Shown: positions 8,900-18,533, counted from the first letter of the stretch. The stretch is 37,240 bases of DNA from an uncultured Alphaproteobacteria bacterium (GCA_903912465.1 CAIWHQ010000023.1:1-37240), one strand, 5' to 3'. Translations and numbers: made by a program. The notes: a model not told the origin generated them from the letters alone.

Positions 8900-11800
8900 T
8901 CAGGCTGGCGCTCTCAGCCTCCCAAGATGGTCGCGGGCCAGTTTTGGAAGCAGACGCTCAGCAAGCGCGTCCTCGATTGCCGAGCGAATATCCGGCCCGG
9001 TGCGGGCAAACCCCAGAAGCCGGGCGGTCTCCATGATGAGTTCCGCCTCCGTCATGGAAAGGTTTTCCTGCAGGGCGTGGCGAGCTGCGGCCTCGAATTC
9101 GACGGGCGCGATCATCGCTGGCTTGCGCACCGTGTCCGAGGCGGCCAGTTGCCCACGGTCTCTCCCGAAGATCGTAGCGCCGGGCAGACTCCAGAAATCG
9201 CCTTCAGACGACACTTCACCAGACCGTTCGCAGTTCCGGAGCGCCTGAAGCGCCGTCTGTTGGACGACGTTGCCTGCACGCTGCAGTCCACAAATCGCGG
9301 CGAGCCGGCGACCCGCCTCCTCCGAATGGATGGGGTGTTCCTGCTCCACGATGCGGAGCATCCAGGCCGCGACCTGGGCGAGGCCAAAATCCTGCGGTTT
9401 GGTTGCGCCGTTCGCCACGCGGAACTCGGCCTTCAGGTAAGGATCAAGACGATGAGGTCCGGGAGACGCGTCGAACGTCCCGTCACCGGCATTACCGTCT
9501 ACCTGATTGTGATGATCCTCTTCCGGATCCGACGCCTGTGGATCATCGGATGTCGCCGGCCGTTCACCTGCAAGTGCCGCCTGGATCGCCTCCCGGATTC
9601 TCTCGATCTCGCGCTCGCGCTTGTAGAACCAGTCCGTTGACCAGATGCGATGCAGCCGCCAACCCCGGTTCTCAAGGATCATCTGCCGCAAACGATCCCG
9701 GTCCCGGGCGTAGCGGGAGGAGTGGTAGGCCATCCCATCACACTCGATACCGAGCAGATAGCGACCCTCGTCTCGGGGATCGATGACGGCAAGATCGATG
9801 AAGAAGCCGGCCATGCCAACCTGCGGCCGCACATCAAACCCAAGGCCGCGCACAGCCTGCGCTACGTCTTCCTCGAATGGAGAGTCGAACCCCCGTTCGG
9901 TCTCCATGGCGACAGCCGTGTAACCGTCCTTGGCGAGCTTCAGGAACTCCTTCAGGGCGCGGACGCCCGGCTTGCTGGCACCATCGAGCCGAATGTCCTC
10001 GGCTACGATCGAGGAAAACACCTCGCACCGCTTCCGGGCGCGGGTAATCAACACGTTCAGGCGGCGCTCGCCGCCGTCACGCCCCACCGGTCCGAAGTTC
10101 TGGGTGAGTTTCCCGTTGGCATCCCGTCCGTAACCCACGGAAATGAAGATGACGTCCCGCTCGTCGCCCTGGATATTCTCCAGGTTCTTGATGAAGAGCT
10201 CCTTTCGGTCGCCGGACGGCTTCATCAGAGCCTCAAGATCCGGGTGCTTCCGGGCAAGGTCGTCGATCTGGTCGCGGATGCAGTCACGCTGTGCGACCGA
10301 AAAGGCGCCGATGCCGAGGGACAACTCCGGGTGCCGCCGCGCATGTTCAAGCGCCGCCTTTGCGATCAGACCCGCCTCGACTTCATTTCGCGCTGTCTTG
10401 CCACGCTCATAGCCACCCTCGGGTACAGGCCTGAAGACGAGGCCGGTATCCCCGTCCGTCGTCCCGGCGACGATTGAGGGCGGCAGCATGAGTTCGCCGC
10501 CGTAGAAATTTCTGTTCGAGGTTGCGATCAGTGCCGGATGCTCGCTGCGGTAGTGCCACTTCAGCATCCGCGACGGGAATCGCGGTGCGCAGAGATTCAG
10601 GATGCTCTCAACATCCTTGATGACCGCCTTGCGGGGCGCGCCTGCAGGTGCGTCATCCTCTTCATCATCCGGACCTTCATCATTGATGATGCGGTTGAAG
10701 AAGTTGGTCGGAGGCAACTGACGGTCATCACCCACGACCACGAACTGCCGGCAGCGCGCGATTGCGCCGAGGGCATCCTCGGGACGCACCTGGCTCGCCT
10801 CGTCGATGACGAGGAGATCAAATTCCAAGGACATCGGCTGCAGATACTGGGCAACCGATAGCGGGCTCATCAGGAAAATGGGTTTGATGCGCTGCACCGC
10901 TTCGCCAGCCTTCAGCATCAGCTTCCGCACAGGCATATGATTGCGTTGCTTCCTGAGCTCATCGGCAAGGATACCCATCGCACCCGAAGAACCCGTCGGG
11001 CGCCGGTCGATATGGGCTCGGGAGACCTGGTCCGAAGCCAGCCGAATCCGGTCTTTATCCGCAGTCCTGAAACGCTTGACGAGCCGATCGAGTTCATCCC
11101 CCAGCACTTCGCCAAGCTCCGGATTCTGTGAGCGAAGTCGATTCCACTTCGCCTCGAAGATCGCCAGGGCAAGGATCGGCTCGAGCTGAGCGGGTGTGAC
11201 TTCACCGGCGTAGGCGCCGTCTGCAAGCCTAGGACAACCGAGCTGCCGAACCCAACTCAAGCCGTCCCGCGCCGCAGTCCAGTCAACCAGGAACTCGAAC
11301 TTCTCGGACCACTGAATCGCCGTCGCAAGCAGGAGCTCGCACGGAACCCCCCGCAGGTCGGCCCCCTCGAAGGCAAGATTTAGGTCCAATTTCAAGGCTT
11401 CGACTGCATCGCCGAAGGCGGCCTCCGCAGCCTCGCCTGCATGCCCAAGGCGATCCGCGAGGTCCTGAGCCTCTGAGGAAGGGAGCAACGGAAGGCGGAT
11501 ACCGACGACCTCTTCCGCATGAACCAGTCTCGGCAACCAGGCGGCCAGTTCCGCCAATCGCTCCCAATCCGACTGGAGGCCCCGCCAGTGCGTCCCAAGC
11601 ACCGGTCCTATACTTTCACCAACCGATAGGATCGTGGCGCGGACCTGCTTGAGCTCAATCAGGGCGTCGAGCTTTGCCAGACGGACCCGATTTTGTCCCG
11701 GCCAGGCACCATTCCAGTGTCCGCGGACTTCTGCGATGGCATCTCTGTATGGCTTCGAGAGAAACCTGAGGATTGAGCCGCCGCGGCCCGCGATTTCAAC

Positions 11801-13696
11801 GCGGACCCGCGACCAGTCCCGCTCGAGCGCGCTCGGCCGGAAGGCCTGCGCGACATCCGCCTCAAGAGTGGCGAGACGCAGACCGTTCTGGATCGCAACA
11901 CCAATCTCCGCCAGGACGAGGCGCCAACGACCATCGGCGATGATCTCCTCGAACCCCGTCGGGCGAACCGCGATCAGACCGAGCGCATCCAGCCAATCCG
12001 ATTTTCGGTGGAATGTGAGTTCACCGGGAACTGGAAATCTTTGGCGAACCGCATCGACCTGCTCCACAAGCGCCGTCGCGGTTTCCCGGCACAGTACTAC
12101 CTGCGGTCTCAGACGGTCACGGACCAGCGGGTCTGGCGCTGGAATGCCCACGCCCCGCCAAGGGTGGAGCGCTGGAGTCCCAGAGGTCAGAAGGCGACCG
12201 GCGACCAGCGACATCTCGCGCCGGACCTCATCCACGTGGGCCGGGGTCCATTCCGCGGCGCCTGGGAGTTCAAAGTTCGGCGTTGGCGCCCCGCACCCCT
12301 TCAGGAACGAAATTTCGCCCATGAGCTTGAAGGGGGTGAATCCGGCCGAATCCGACGTGTGAAGCAGGTCTGAATGGCTGCGAAGCCGCTTCTGCGTTTC
12401 CCCGAGTTCGGCGAAAGCGGACTCGGCCCACATCGGCGGCGGTGCGGTGTTCTGCCCCTTCCGAAGCTGTTCGAGCACAGAGGTCTTCGACGACTTGCGA
12501 CTGTGAAGTTCGAGGCAGATGGGTCCCAGCCTCGCCGCCGCCAACCGTTCGTGCACGACGTCCAGCGCCGCCATCTTCTCAGCGACGAACAGAACGGATT
12601 TCCCGCCGGCCACCGCACCGGCGACTATGTTGGTAATGGTCTGCGACTTCCCTGTGCCAGGGGGACCCTGGATCACGAGGTTCTTGCCGGCCAGAACCTC
12701 CTGGATCGCGATTGCCTGGGAACTATCCGCGTCCGTGACATGGATCAGTTCGGCGGGTCTAAAGACCTGATCGAGCCGATCATCCTCGGCGATCAGAGGG
12801 GTGTCTACGATTTCATCGTCACCAAAGTCACGCAGCAATAGCTGCTTGAGGAGGCTGTTTCCCAGCAGGAGCCCATCATCCCAGCTTTCCGGCTTTAGAT
12901 CCCGCCAGAGCAGGAATTTTGAGAAGGAGAAAAAGCCAAGGAGCATTTCATCTGGGTGGACCCGCCAGCCTTTCAGGCCTTCAACGGCCTTTGCAACGTC
13001 TTCGAAGTATTCACTCGGGCTCCACTCATCACGCTCCGGAATTTCGGGAAGCTCGACCCGGAACTCTTCCTTCAGCCAGGCCTGAAGGCTTATGTTGGTG
13101 ATAAGATCCTCATCACGAACCTGAAGTTTAAACCGGTCACGCGCTCCCTCTCGGATCAACTCGACCGGTAGCAGCAGGAGTGGAGCGAACCGCTCGACCT
13201 CAGACTTGGCGTGCTCACGCCACTCAAGGAACCCGAGCGCCAGGAACAGTACATTGACGCCCTGCTCCTCCTCAAGCGTGCGTCCTTCATGGTAGAGGCT
13301 GAGAAGACGCTTCTGCAGCCCATCCAACGTCATCTGTGTTTGAAGCTTTTTATCGGAACGCCGATACGTTTCCGCACCTGCCTCTGCCACCTTGACCTGG
13401 TCTTGATCTTCAGAGCCTTCACCGCGACCATGTATGAAGGTAAACTCGCCTCTATCGCGTAAACGGGCGAAAATCTGATCGCTCAGTTCATCGAATACGC
13501 GGACCTGACGCGCTTTACTCGACTTTAGGGGTGTGTTTATGAGCTTGTTTCGCAGAGACCGGTCGAGCAGGCGGTCTCGTGCGAGCTCCAACGCCGCCTG
13601 CATGGTTCCAGAAAGGAGACTGTTCTCGCCTCGCTTTTCCGGCGAAACTGCCAGCTCCGGCGCATCAAACTGCGAATCCACCGCGTCTTCTGACAT
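8900..13696 (-). CDS. DUF4011-like / UPF1-like SF1 helicase / Vsr(DUF559)-like nuclease / DUF3320-like protein; putative phage-defence effector
   Basis: ORF 8900..13783, likely start MSEDAVDSQFD. N-terminal RDRLLDRSLRNKLINTPLKSSKARQVRVFDE (DUF4011-like); Walker A VIQGPPGTGKSQTITN (codons 12646..12669); LLVIDEASQVRPEDALG; VVVGDDRQLPPTNFF; IQGDERDVIFISVGYG; RRLNVLITRARKRCEVF; then LLGIECDGMAYHSSRYARDRDRLRQMILENRGWRLHRIWSTDWF (Vsr/DUF559-like nuclease) and a C-terminal DUF3320-like segment. Confidence 0.9.
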   Translation of the reverse strand: MSEDAVDSQFDAPELAVSPEKRGENSLLSGTMQAALELARDRLLDRSLRNKLINTPLKSSKARQVRVFDELSDQIFARLRDRGEFTFIHGRGEGSEDQDQVKVAEAGAETYRRSDKKLQTQMTLDGLQKRLLSLYHEGRTLEEEQGVNVLFLALGFLEWREHAKSEVERFAPLLLLPVELIREGARDRFKLQVRDEDLITNISLQAWLKEEFRVELPEIPERDEWSPSEYFEDVAKAVEGLKGWRVHPDEMLLGFFSFSKFLLWRDLKPESWDDGLLLGNSLLKQLLLRDFGDDEIVDTPLIAEDDRLDQVFRPAELIHVTDADSSQAIAIQEVLAGKNLVIQGPPGTGKSQTITNIVAGAVAGGKSVLFVAEKMAALDVVHERLAAARLGPICLELHSRKSSKTSVLEQLRKGQNTAPPPMWAESAFAELGETQKRLRSHSDLLHTSDSAGFTPFKLMGEISFLKGCGAPTPNFELPGAAEWTPAHVDEVRREMSLVAGRLLTSGTPALHPWRGVGIPAPDPLVRDRLRPQVVLCRETATALVEQVDAVRQRFPVPGELTFHRKSDWLDALGLIAVRPTGFEEIIADGRWRLVLAEIGVAIQNGLRLATLEADVAQAFRPSALERDWSRVRVEIAGRGGSILRFLSKPYRDAIAEVRGHWNGAWPGQNRVRLAKLDALIELKQVRATILSVGESIGPVLGTHWRGLQSDWERLAELAAWLPRLVHAEEVVGIRLPLLPSSEAQDLADRLGHAGEAAEAAFGDAVEALKLDLNLAFEGADLRGVPCELLLATAIQWSEKFEFLVDWTAARDGLSWVRQLGCPRLADGAYAGEVTPAQLEPILALAIFEAKWNRLRSQNPELGEVLGDELDRLVKRFRTADKDRIRLASDQVSRAHIDRRPTGSSGAMGILADELRKQRNHMPVRKLMLKAGEAVQRIKPIFLMSPLSVAQYLQPMSLEFDLLVIDEASQVRPEDALGAIARCRQFVVVGDDRQLPPTNFFNRIINDEGPDDEEDDAPAGAPRKAVIKDVESILNLCAPRFPSRMLKWHYRSEHPALIATSNRNFYGGELMLPPSIVAGTTDGDTGLVFRPVPEGGYERGKTARNEVEAGLIAKAALEHARRHPELSLGIGAFSVAQRDCIRDQIDDLARKHPDLEALMKPSGDRKELFIKNLENIQGDERDVIFISVGYGRDANGKLTQNFGPVGRDGGERRLNVLITRARKRCEVFSSIVAEDIRLDGASKPGVRALKEFLKLAKDGYTAVAMETERGFDSPFEEDVAQAVRGLGFDVRPQVGMAGFFIDLAVIDPRDEGRYLLGIECDGMAYHSSRYARDRDRLRQMILENRGWRLHRIWSTDWFYKREREIERIREAIQAALAGERPATSDDPQASDPEEDHHNQVDGNAGDGTFDASPGPHRLDPYLKAEFRVANGATKPQDFGLAQVAAWMLRIVEQEHPIHSEEAGRRLAAICGLQRAGNVVQQTALQALRNCERSGEVSSEGDFWSLPGATIFGRDRGQLAASDTVRKPAMIAPVEFEAAARHALQENLSMTEAELIMETARLLGFARTGPDIRSAIEDALAERLLPKLARDHLGRLRAPA

Positions 13697-13859
13697 ACCC
13701 ACCCCCAACCCAGAGTGAGACTGGGCGAAAAGCGCTGAGAGCACAATTCTTGCTCGAGATTCACGAAGCAATCCTCGTGACACCCGCAGAACTACGACCG
13801 AGGCTGTAATTCACCACAGACCGAAATATTCCGGCGCTGGCAATAGAGGGAATGTGTCA

Positions 13860-13888
13860 GCAGGATGGGTGGCGGTGGGGGCAGGCGG
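13860..13888 (+). repeat. 29-bp direct repeat, copy B, right of helicase gene
   Basis: gcaggatgggtggcggtgggggcaggcgg; 26/29 identical to 8816..8844. Its first 18 nt match 29922..29939 at 16/18. Confidence 0.8.
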
Positions 13889-14049
13889 CAGACAATTGAT
13901 CTCCGTCAGGCGGAAATAGCTTTTCAGGCAGGTGACCTAGACTTGAAGACCCGCGGGAACTCATCGAGGCGAAATCGATTGGCCTGTCCGGGTCGCCCCG
14001 TTGGCTTACATGTCGCGACCTGATGGCGATTGAGGGTTAGGCGCCCGGA

Positions 14050-15027
14050 TCAACCCGGCCGTTTGGTCAGAGGGCGGTCAGTAATGGAGCGCTCCGGGGC
14101 GTACTCTGAGGAAAGGCGGCTCACGAGTTCCTCGACACTGGGAACGCCCAGGACGCCCGAAACTGAGTGCCCTGCACTCCAGATGTCTCGCCATCGCCTC
14201 GGACCGTCACCCTCAGGGCCGTAGAGGGCGCGGGCGACGTCCGGGTCCGGATTGCGGTCGAGGGCCTCAGGATCAAGTCCCGCCGCCCGGACTGACGGGC
14301 CTAGAATGCTCGTTGGTAGGCCTGTGAAGGCGGGCGTGAGGATCACGTCATCCATGCCGCTCGCGACCAGCATTTGCTTATAGGCCTCCGGCGCGGCGCT
14401 TTCCTGGGTCGCGATGAAGCGCGTTCCCATATAACCGAGATCACACCCCAGGACCTGCGCCGCCTGCAGGGAGGCGCCATCCGACAGGCCACCCGCAAGT
14501 ATCAGTGGGCCATCAAAGAATGTGCGGACAGCTCGGACGAAAGCGAACGGATTGGCCCAACCCGTCTGGCCACCGGCGCCAGCTGTCAGGAGGACAAGTC
14601 CGTCCGCACCCGCCCCAATGGCCCGGCGGGCGTGTTGTACTGAAGCGACGTCCGCGAAAACGAGGCAACCTGCAGCGTGAAGCGGCGCGACGACGGGCTC
14701 TGGCGACCCGACGCTGGTGATCACCATCTCCACGCCATGGGCGATCAGGCGATCGAGATCTGCGCCGAGAGTCGGGCTGCGCATGATCAGGTTCGGGCAG
14801 AAAGGCGCGGCGCGAGGAGACAGTTGGCTTCGGAGCTGGCCCAGCCAGTCGTCCAGCTCGTTCGGCGATCGACAGTTGGCCGTCGGAAAGGCGCCAATCA
14901 CTCCCGCCTTGCAACAGGCCTCGACAAGCGGCAGACCGGAGACCCGAAGCATGGGTGCGGCAATCACCGGCAGCGAAAGCCGGCCCAGGATGTCGGCGAA
15001 AGGGTCCGCTTCGGCCACGCCAATCAC
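14050..15027 (-). CDS. nitronate monooxygenase / 2-nitropropane dioxygenase-like FMN protein
   Basis: LSLPVIAAPMLRVSGLPLVEACCKAGVIGAFPT; GADGLVLLTAGAGGQTGWANPFAFVRAVR; GGLSDGASLQAAQVLGCDLGYMGTRFIATQES: NMO-family signatures. GTG start overlaps the upstream TGA stop. Confidence 0.88.
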   Translation of the reverse strand: MIGVAEADPFADILGRLSLPVIAAPMLRVSGLPLVEACCKAGVIGAFPTANCRSPNELDDWLGQLRSQLSPRAAPFCPNLIMRSPTLGADLDRLIAHGVEMVITSVGSPEPVVAPLHAAGCLVFADVASVQHARRAIGAGADGLVLLTAGAGGQTGWANPFAFVRAVRTFFDGPLILAGGLSDGASLQAAQVLGCDLGYMGTRFIATQESAAPEAYKQMLVASGMDDVILTPAFTGLPTSILGPSVRAAGLDPEALDRNPDPDVARALYGPEGDGPRRWRDIWSAGHSVSGVLGVPSVEELVSRLSSEYAPERSITDRPLTKRPG

Positions 15028-16589
15028 CTCCGGCTTTCGGCAGGAGCGTTCACGGGAACCGCGAGCCTCACCGCCAGTTCCCTGAGCTCACGTTTCAGGA
15101 CCTTGTCCAGAAGCCCCTTTGGCAACTCGTCGACCACATGAAGGCTCCGCGGCCTCTTGAAGTCGGCCAGACGCTCCAGGCACCGAGCCCGGATGGCGGC
15201 GAGCGTCTCGTCGGGTCGTCCCTCGATCACGACGAAGGCGACAGGGACCTCGTCCAGCATTCGATCCGGTAGTCCGACGACTGCGGCTTCCCTGACACCC
15301 GCGACCTCGAGGATGACCTGCTCGATCTCGACGGCGGCGACGTTCTCGGCTCCTACCTTCAGCATGTCCTTGGTGCGCCCCGCGTAGAAGGCGTGACCGT
15401 CGGGGGCGGCGATGACCTTATCGCCCGTGCAGAACCACCCGTCAGAGTCGAAGGCCTCGGAAGTGGCCTGAGGATCGTGGAGATAGCCTTGGAAGATAGT
15501 CACGCCAGGCTGGCCCTTGATCCAGAGGCTGGCCACCTCGCCCGGTGAAGGCGGAAATCCGTCCTCACGCCGCAGGTCCACCCTGTAGCCGGGATTGGCC
15601 CGCCCCATGGCGCCCTCTGGCCCAGGGTGATGCAGATCCGAGCTCAGCGGCTGGCTGATCATCTCCGTCATCCCGAAGGCGCCTAGCGTCCGGACGCCCC
15701 AACGGGAGCTGACCGCCTTCAGGTCTCCCGCGCAGACCCAGGTCCTGAACCGGTGAGAGGGCGGATCCGGCAGCCCAGAGACCGCCTGCAGGGTGAAGCC
15801 GACCATGTTGGCCCACGTGCATCCATGGGCCACCGCTACATCCCAGAACCGGGTCGCGGAGAAGCGCGGCATCAGGACGACGCTCCCTCCCGAATTCAGG
15901 GTCCCGAGGAAGTTCCAGCTCAGGGCAACGGCGTGGAATAGCGGCAGGAAGACGAGGCAGCGGTCCTCCGGCGTGAGGCCGAAGTGCGCGGCGTTGGCCC
16001 TGGCCGCCCACAGCACATTCGCGTGGGTCCAGACCACACCCTTCGGGCGCGCCGTCGTCCCGGAGGTATACATAACGCTGCAAGGCGCCTCTGGCGTCGC
16101 CTCCCAGGTCGGGCAGGCTTCGGGTGGAGCCCTCAGTGTGTCCAGGGGTTGGGCGTCCGGCAGGTCTGTCGGATCGATCGAGACAATCCAGCGACAGTTT
16201 GCCGCCCTCTGCTTGAGCAGGCCGGCATAGGCCGAACTGGTGATCGCACCTACGGCCCGGGAGTGTTCCACAAAATAGACAAGTTCGTCCCGGGTCGCCC
16301 GGGTATTCGTCGTCACCGCGACCGCGCCGATCCGAGCGCAGGCGAACCAGGCCAGCAGCAGGGCTGGATGATTGTCGAGATGGATGATGACGGCGTCGCC
16401 AGGCTTCACGCCCATACCGGCCAGACCTGCGGCGTAGGCGCGGGTCTCGTCTGCGAATCCCGCATAGCTGTAGACCTTGGTCTCACCTTCGGCGGGGCTC
16501 CAGATCAGCAATGGCTTGTCACCGAAGCGCAAGGCCTGCCTGTCGAGAAGGTCCGGCGCATTGCGACCCACAAAGGGACTGAGCTCCAT
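15024..16589 (-). CDS. AMP-binding acyl-CoA synthetase/ligase
   Basis: AMP-binding motif SVMYTSGTTARPKGVVWTHAN; SDGWFCTGDKVIAAPDGHAFYAGRTKDMLKVGAENV; C-terminal ELPKGLLDKVLKREL. Confidence 0.93.
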   Translation of the reverse strand: MELSPFVGRNAPDLLDRQALRFGDKPLLIWSPAEGETKVYSYAGFADETRAYAAGLAGMGVKPGDAVIIHLDNHPALLLAWFACARIGAVAVTTNTRATRDELVYFVEHSRAVGAITSSAYAGLLKQRAANCRWIVSIDPTDLPDAQPLDTLRAPPEACPTWEATPEAPCSVMYTSGTTARPKGVVWTHANVLWAARANAAHFGLTPEDRCLVFLPLFHAVALSWNFLGTLNSGGSVVLMPRFSATRFWDVAVAHGCTWANMVGFTLQAVSGLPDPPSHRFRTWVCAGDLKAVSSRWGVRTLGAFGMTEMISQPLSSDLHHPGPEGAMGRANPGYRVDLRREDGFPPSPGEVASLWIKGQPGVTIFQGYLHDPQATSEAFDSDGWFCTGDKVIAAPDGHAFYAGRTKDMLKVGAENVAAVEIEQVILEVAGVREAAVVGLPDRMLDEVPVAFVVIEGRPDETLAAIRARCLERLADFKRPRSLHVVDELPKGLLDKVLKRELRELAVRLAVPVNAPAESRR

Positions 16590-16746
16590 CCTTCAACCTC
16601 CAATGACGGGCGTTGCACGTCTGCGCGCCCTCACCCTCCAGCGCCCCTCGACCATGGCGGCCCCTATGGGATTTCGGCGGCCAGAGCCGCGGGCGTGTGG
16701 GTGGAGGGAAGCGAAGTCCCACCTGCCGCCCGGATCGGATCCGACC

Positions 16747-17586
16747 TCATCCCAGGCTCTTCGCATACGTGATCACTGTGTCCGCGATCAGCTGGGGCTG
16801 TTCTGGAAGCATGGCGTGACCGGCGTTGGGCGCCTCGATTACGGAGACCTGGGCGCCGAGCTCCTCCTTGAGGATCTGGGCGTTCGCCGGTGGGGCGAGG
16901 ATATCTTCCCGGCCCTGGATGACCAGGATTGGCCGCCCTCCCGCCTTCCACCAGAGCTCGACGGGAGTCTGTTCCGACGCGTGCAGCTGAGCGCGGGCCA
17001 CATCAGGCCACCACCCATCTCTCCAGGGAGACGCATCATTGCCCGGCGCAAAGAACGCCTTGCCGACCGCCTTCATCCGGACCTCGACCGGAAGGGAGAG
17101 GTCAAAGCACTGCAGAAAGATTGGCTCGATTTCCGGCGCCATCCGCACTCGACCTCCCGCAGCAAGGAGGATCACAGCTCGCACGCAGGATGGGTGGAGG
17201 CTTGCAAGGCGACGAGCGACGCGATTGCCGAAGGCGTGTCCGACCACGATTGCCGGCTCGGCGGAGACGTCATTCAGGGCGGCAAGGACGTCCCCCGCGA
17301 GATCATCCAGGCGCAGGGCCTGCATCGGACCCCGACTCTCCCCGATACCCCTAGGCTGGGGAGAGATGGCCCGGAAGCCCGCCCTGGACACCGCCGCAGC
17401 CAACTGGTCGAAATCCTCCGCGCCACGTCCGAGAGAGGGCAGAAAGACAACAGGCGCGCCGCGCCCCGCGACTCGATAATGCAGAATCACCTCTCCCGAA
17501 CGCACCGTTCGGCCCTCCCCTCCCCGGGCGGCGCCAGCGAGGCCGGCGCCTAGGAGCCCGCCATTCAGATCTCTGCGCGACATCAT
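16747..17586 (-). CDS. Tat-signal-like alpha/beta hydrolase with Ala at the nucleophile position
   Basis: N-terminal MMSRRDLNGGLLGAGLAGAARG (twin-Arg-like); PVVFLPSLGRGAEDFDQLAAAVSRAGFRAISPQPRGIGES; elbow GHAFGN instead of GxSxG; ATGA overlap with the upstream gene. Confidence 0.85.
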   Translation of the reverse strand: MMSRRDLNGGLLGAGLAGAARGGEGRTVRSGEVILHYRVAGRGAPVVFLPSLGRGAEDFDQLAAAVSRAGFRAISPQPRGIGESRGPMQALRLDDLAGDVLAALNDVSAEPAIVVGHAFGNRVARRLASLHPSCVRAVILLAAGGRVRMAPEIEPIFLQCFDLSLPVEVRMKAVGKAFFAPGNDASPWRDGWWPDVARAQLHASEQTPVELWWKAGGRPILVIQGREDILAPPANAQILKEELGAQVSVIEAPNAGHAMLPEQPQLIADTVITYAKSLG

Positions 17587-18533
17587 CCCGACGCGCCCTC
17601 ATATTCAGGATAGCCGGGGAACGAGGCCTTCAGATAGGCCTGGTTCAATAGCTGGGTCGCCACGAGGTGATCGGTTCCGGCCCTGTACACGGAAGTCTGC
17701 ATCCAGAGGCTCTCCGTCCGGCGGCTGCCGCTCATGGCGATCATTGTCCGCTCGACTTCATATGGTTCCCCGACCAACAGCGGGCCGTCAATGAGACGAA
17801 TCTCCTGGTCGGCGAACAGACCGACAACTGGGTTCCGGACGGGGATCGGTTCGTCGGCGATGGTGTACTGGCACAGGACGCTGATCATCTCGAAGGGAAG
17901 GATCGGACGCCGCCAGGGTGTCTCGGTGGCCGATGCCGGATCGTAGGCGGGAGAAGGTTCCGTTATGCTCTGCAGCTTCTCCCGCAGGCTGAAGGGGTAG
18001 AGTTCGCCCATGTTCTGGTTGAACTCCATCACTACCTGACGACGCGGTGTCTTCGCGCCCACAACAATGTCGGCCAGGATCCTGCGCTCCCGAAGAGGCT
18101 CAAGTTGGCCCAGTCGGAGGTCTAGCGCCGTCTGTCCATGGTCAGGCCCGAGGGAGATCGTCCCGCGAAGCACCTCCACGCCGTCACGCTTGAGGACCTG
18201 AACCTCAGCCCTCCGGGGGTCGCGCTCTAGTCGGATCTGGGCCTGCGTCTCCTCACCCTCGAAGCAGGGAGCCCGGTAGTGGGCGGAGATGCAACCCCGC
18301 GCGAGGAAGTCTTCGCCCCAGATCCGCACACCGAGGGGCGCGAGCAGGCTGAAATGAGTGGGGCCCTCAATCGTTCCGCCGCGAAATCCCAGCTTGCTCG
18401 CTGTGTCGTCGTCGTGGATCGACTTGTGCCCATCGTAGGACTGCGCGGTCAGCATGTTCCGTGGCGACCGCCAGGGGCCGACAAGCAGACCATCGGGCTT
18501 GGCTTCGATCGGCGTGTTGAAGAGGAGAGACAT
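17583..18533 (-). CDS. MaoC/hotdog-like hypothetical protein, paralogue of the 1672..2553 product
   Basis: Likely start MSLLFNTPIEAKPDGLLVGPWRSPRNML. Shared motif SIHDDDTASKLGFRGGTIEGPTHFS. Confidence 0.6.
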   Translation of the reverse strand: MSLLFNTPIEAKPDGLLVGPWRSPRNMLTAQSYDGHKSIHDDDTASKLGFRGGTIEGPTHFSLLAPLGVRIWGEDFLARGCISAHYRAPCFEGEETQAQIRLERDPRRAEVQVLKRDGVEVLRGTISLGPDHGQTALDLRLGQLEPLRERRILADIVVGAKTPRRQVVMEFNQNMGELYPFSLREKLQSITEPSPAYDPASATETPWRRPILPFEMISVLCQYTIADEPIPVRNPVVGLFADQEIRLIDGPLLVGEPYEVERTMIAMSGSRRTESLWMQTSVYRAGTDHLVATQLLNQAYLKASFPGYPEYEGASG

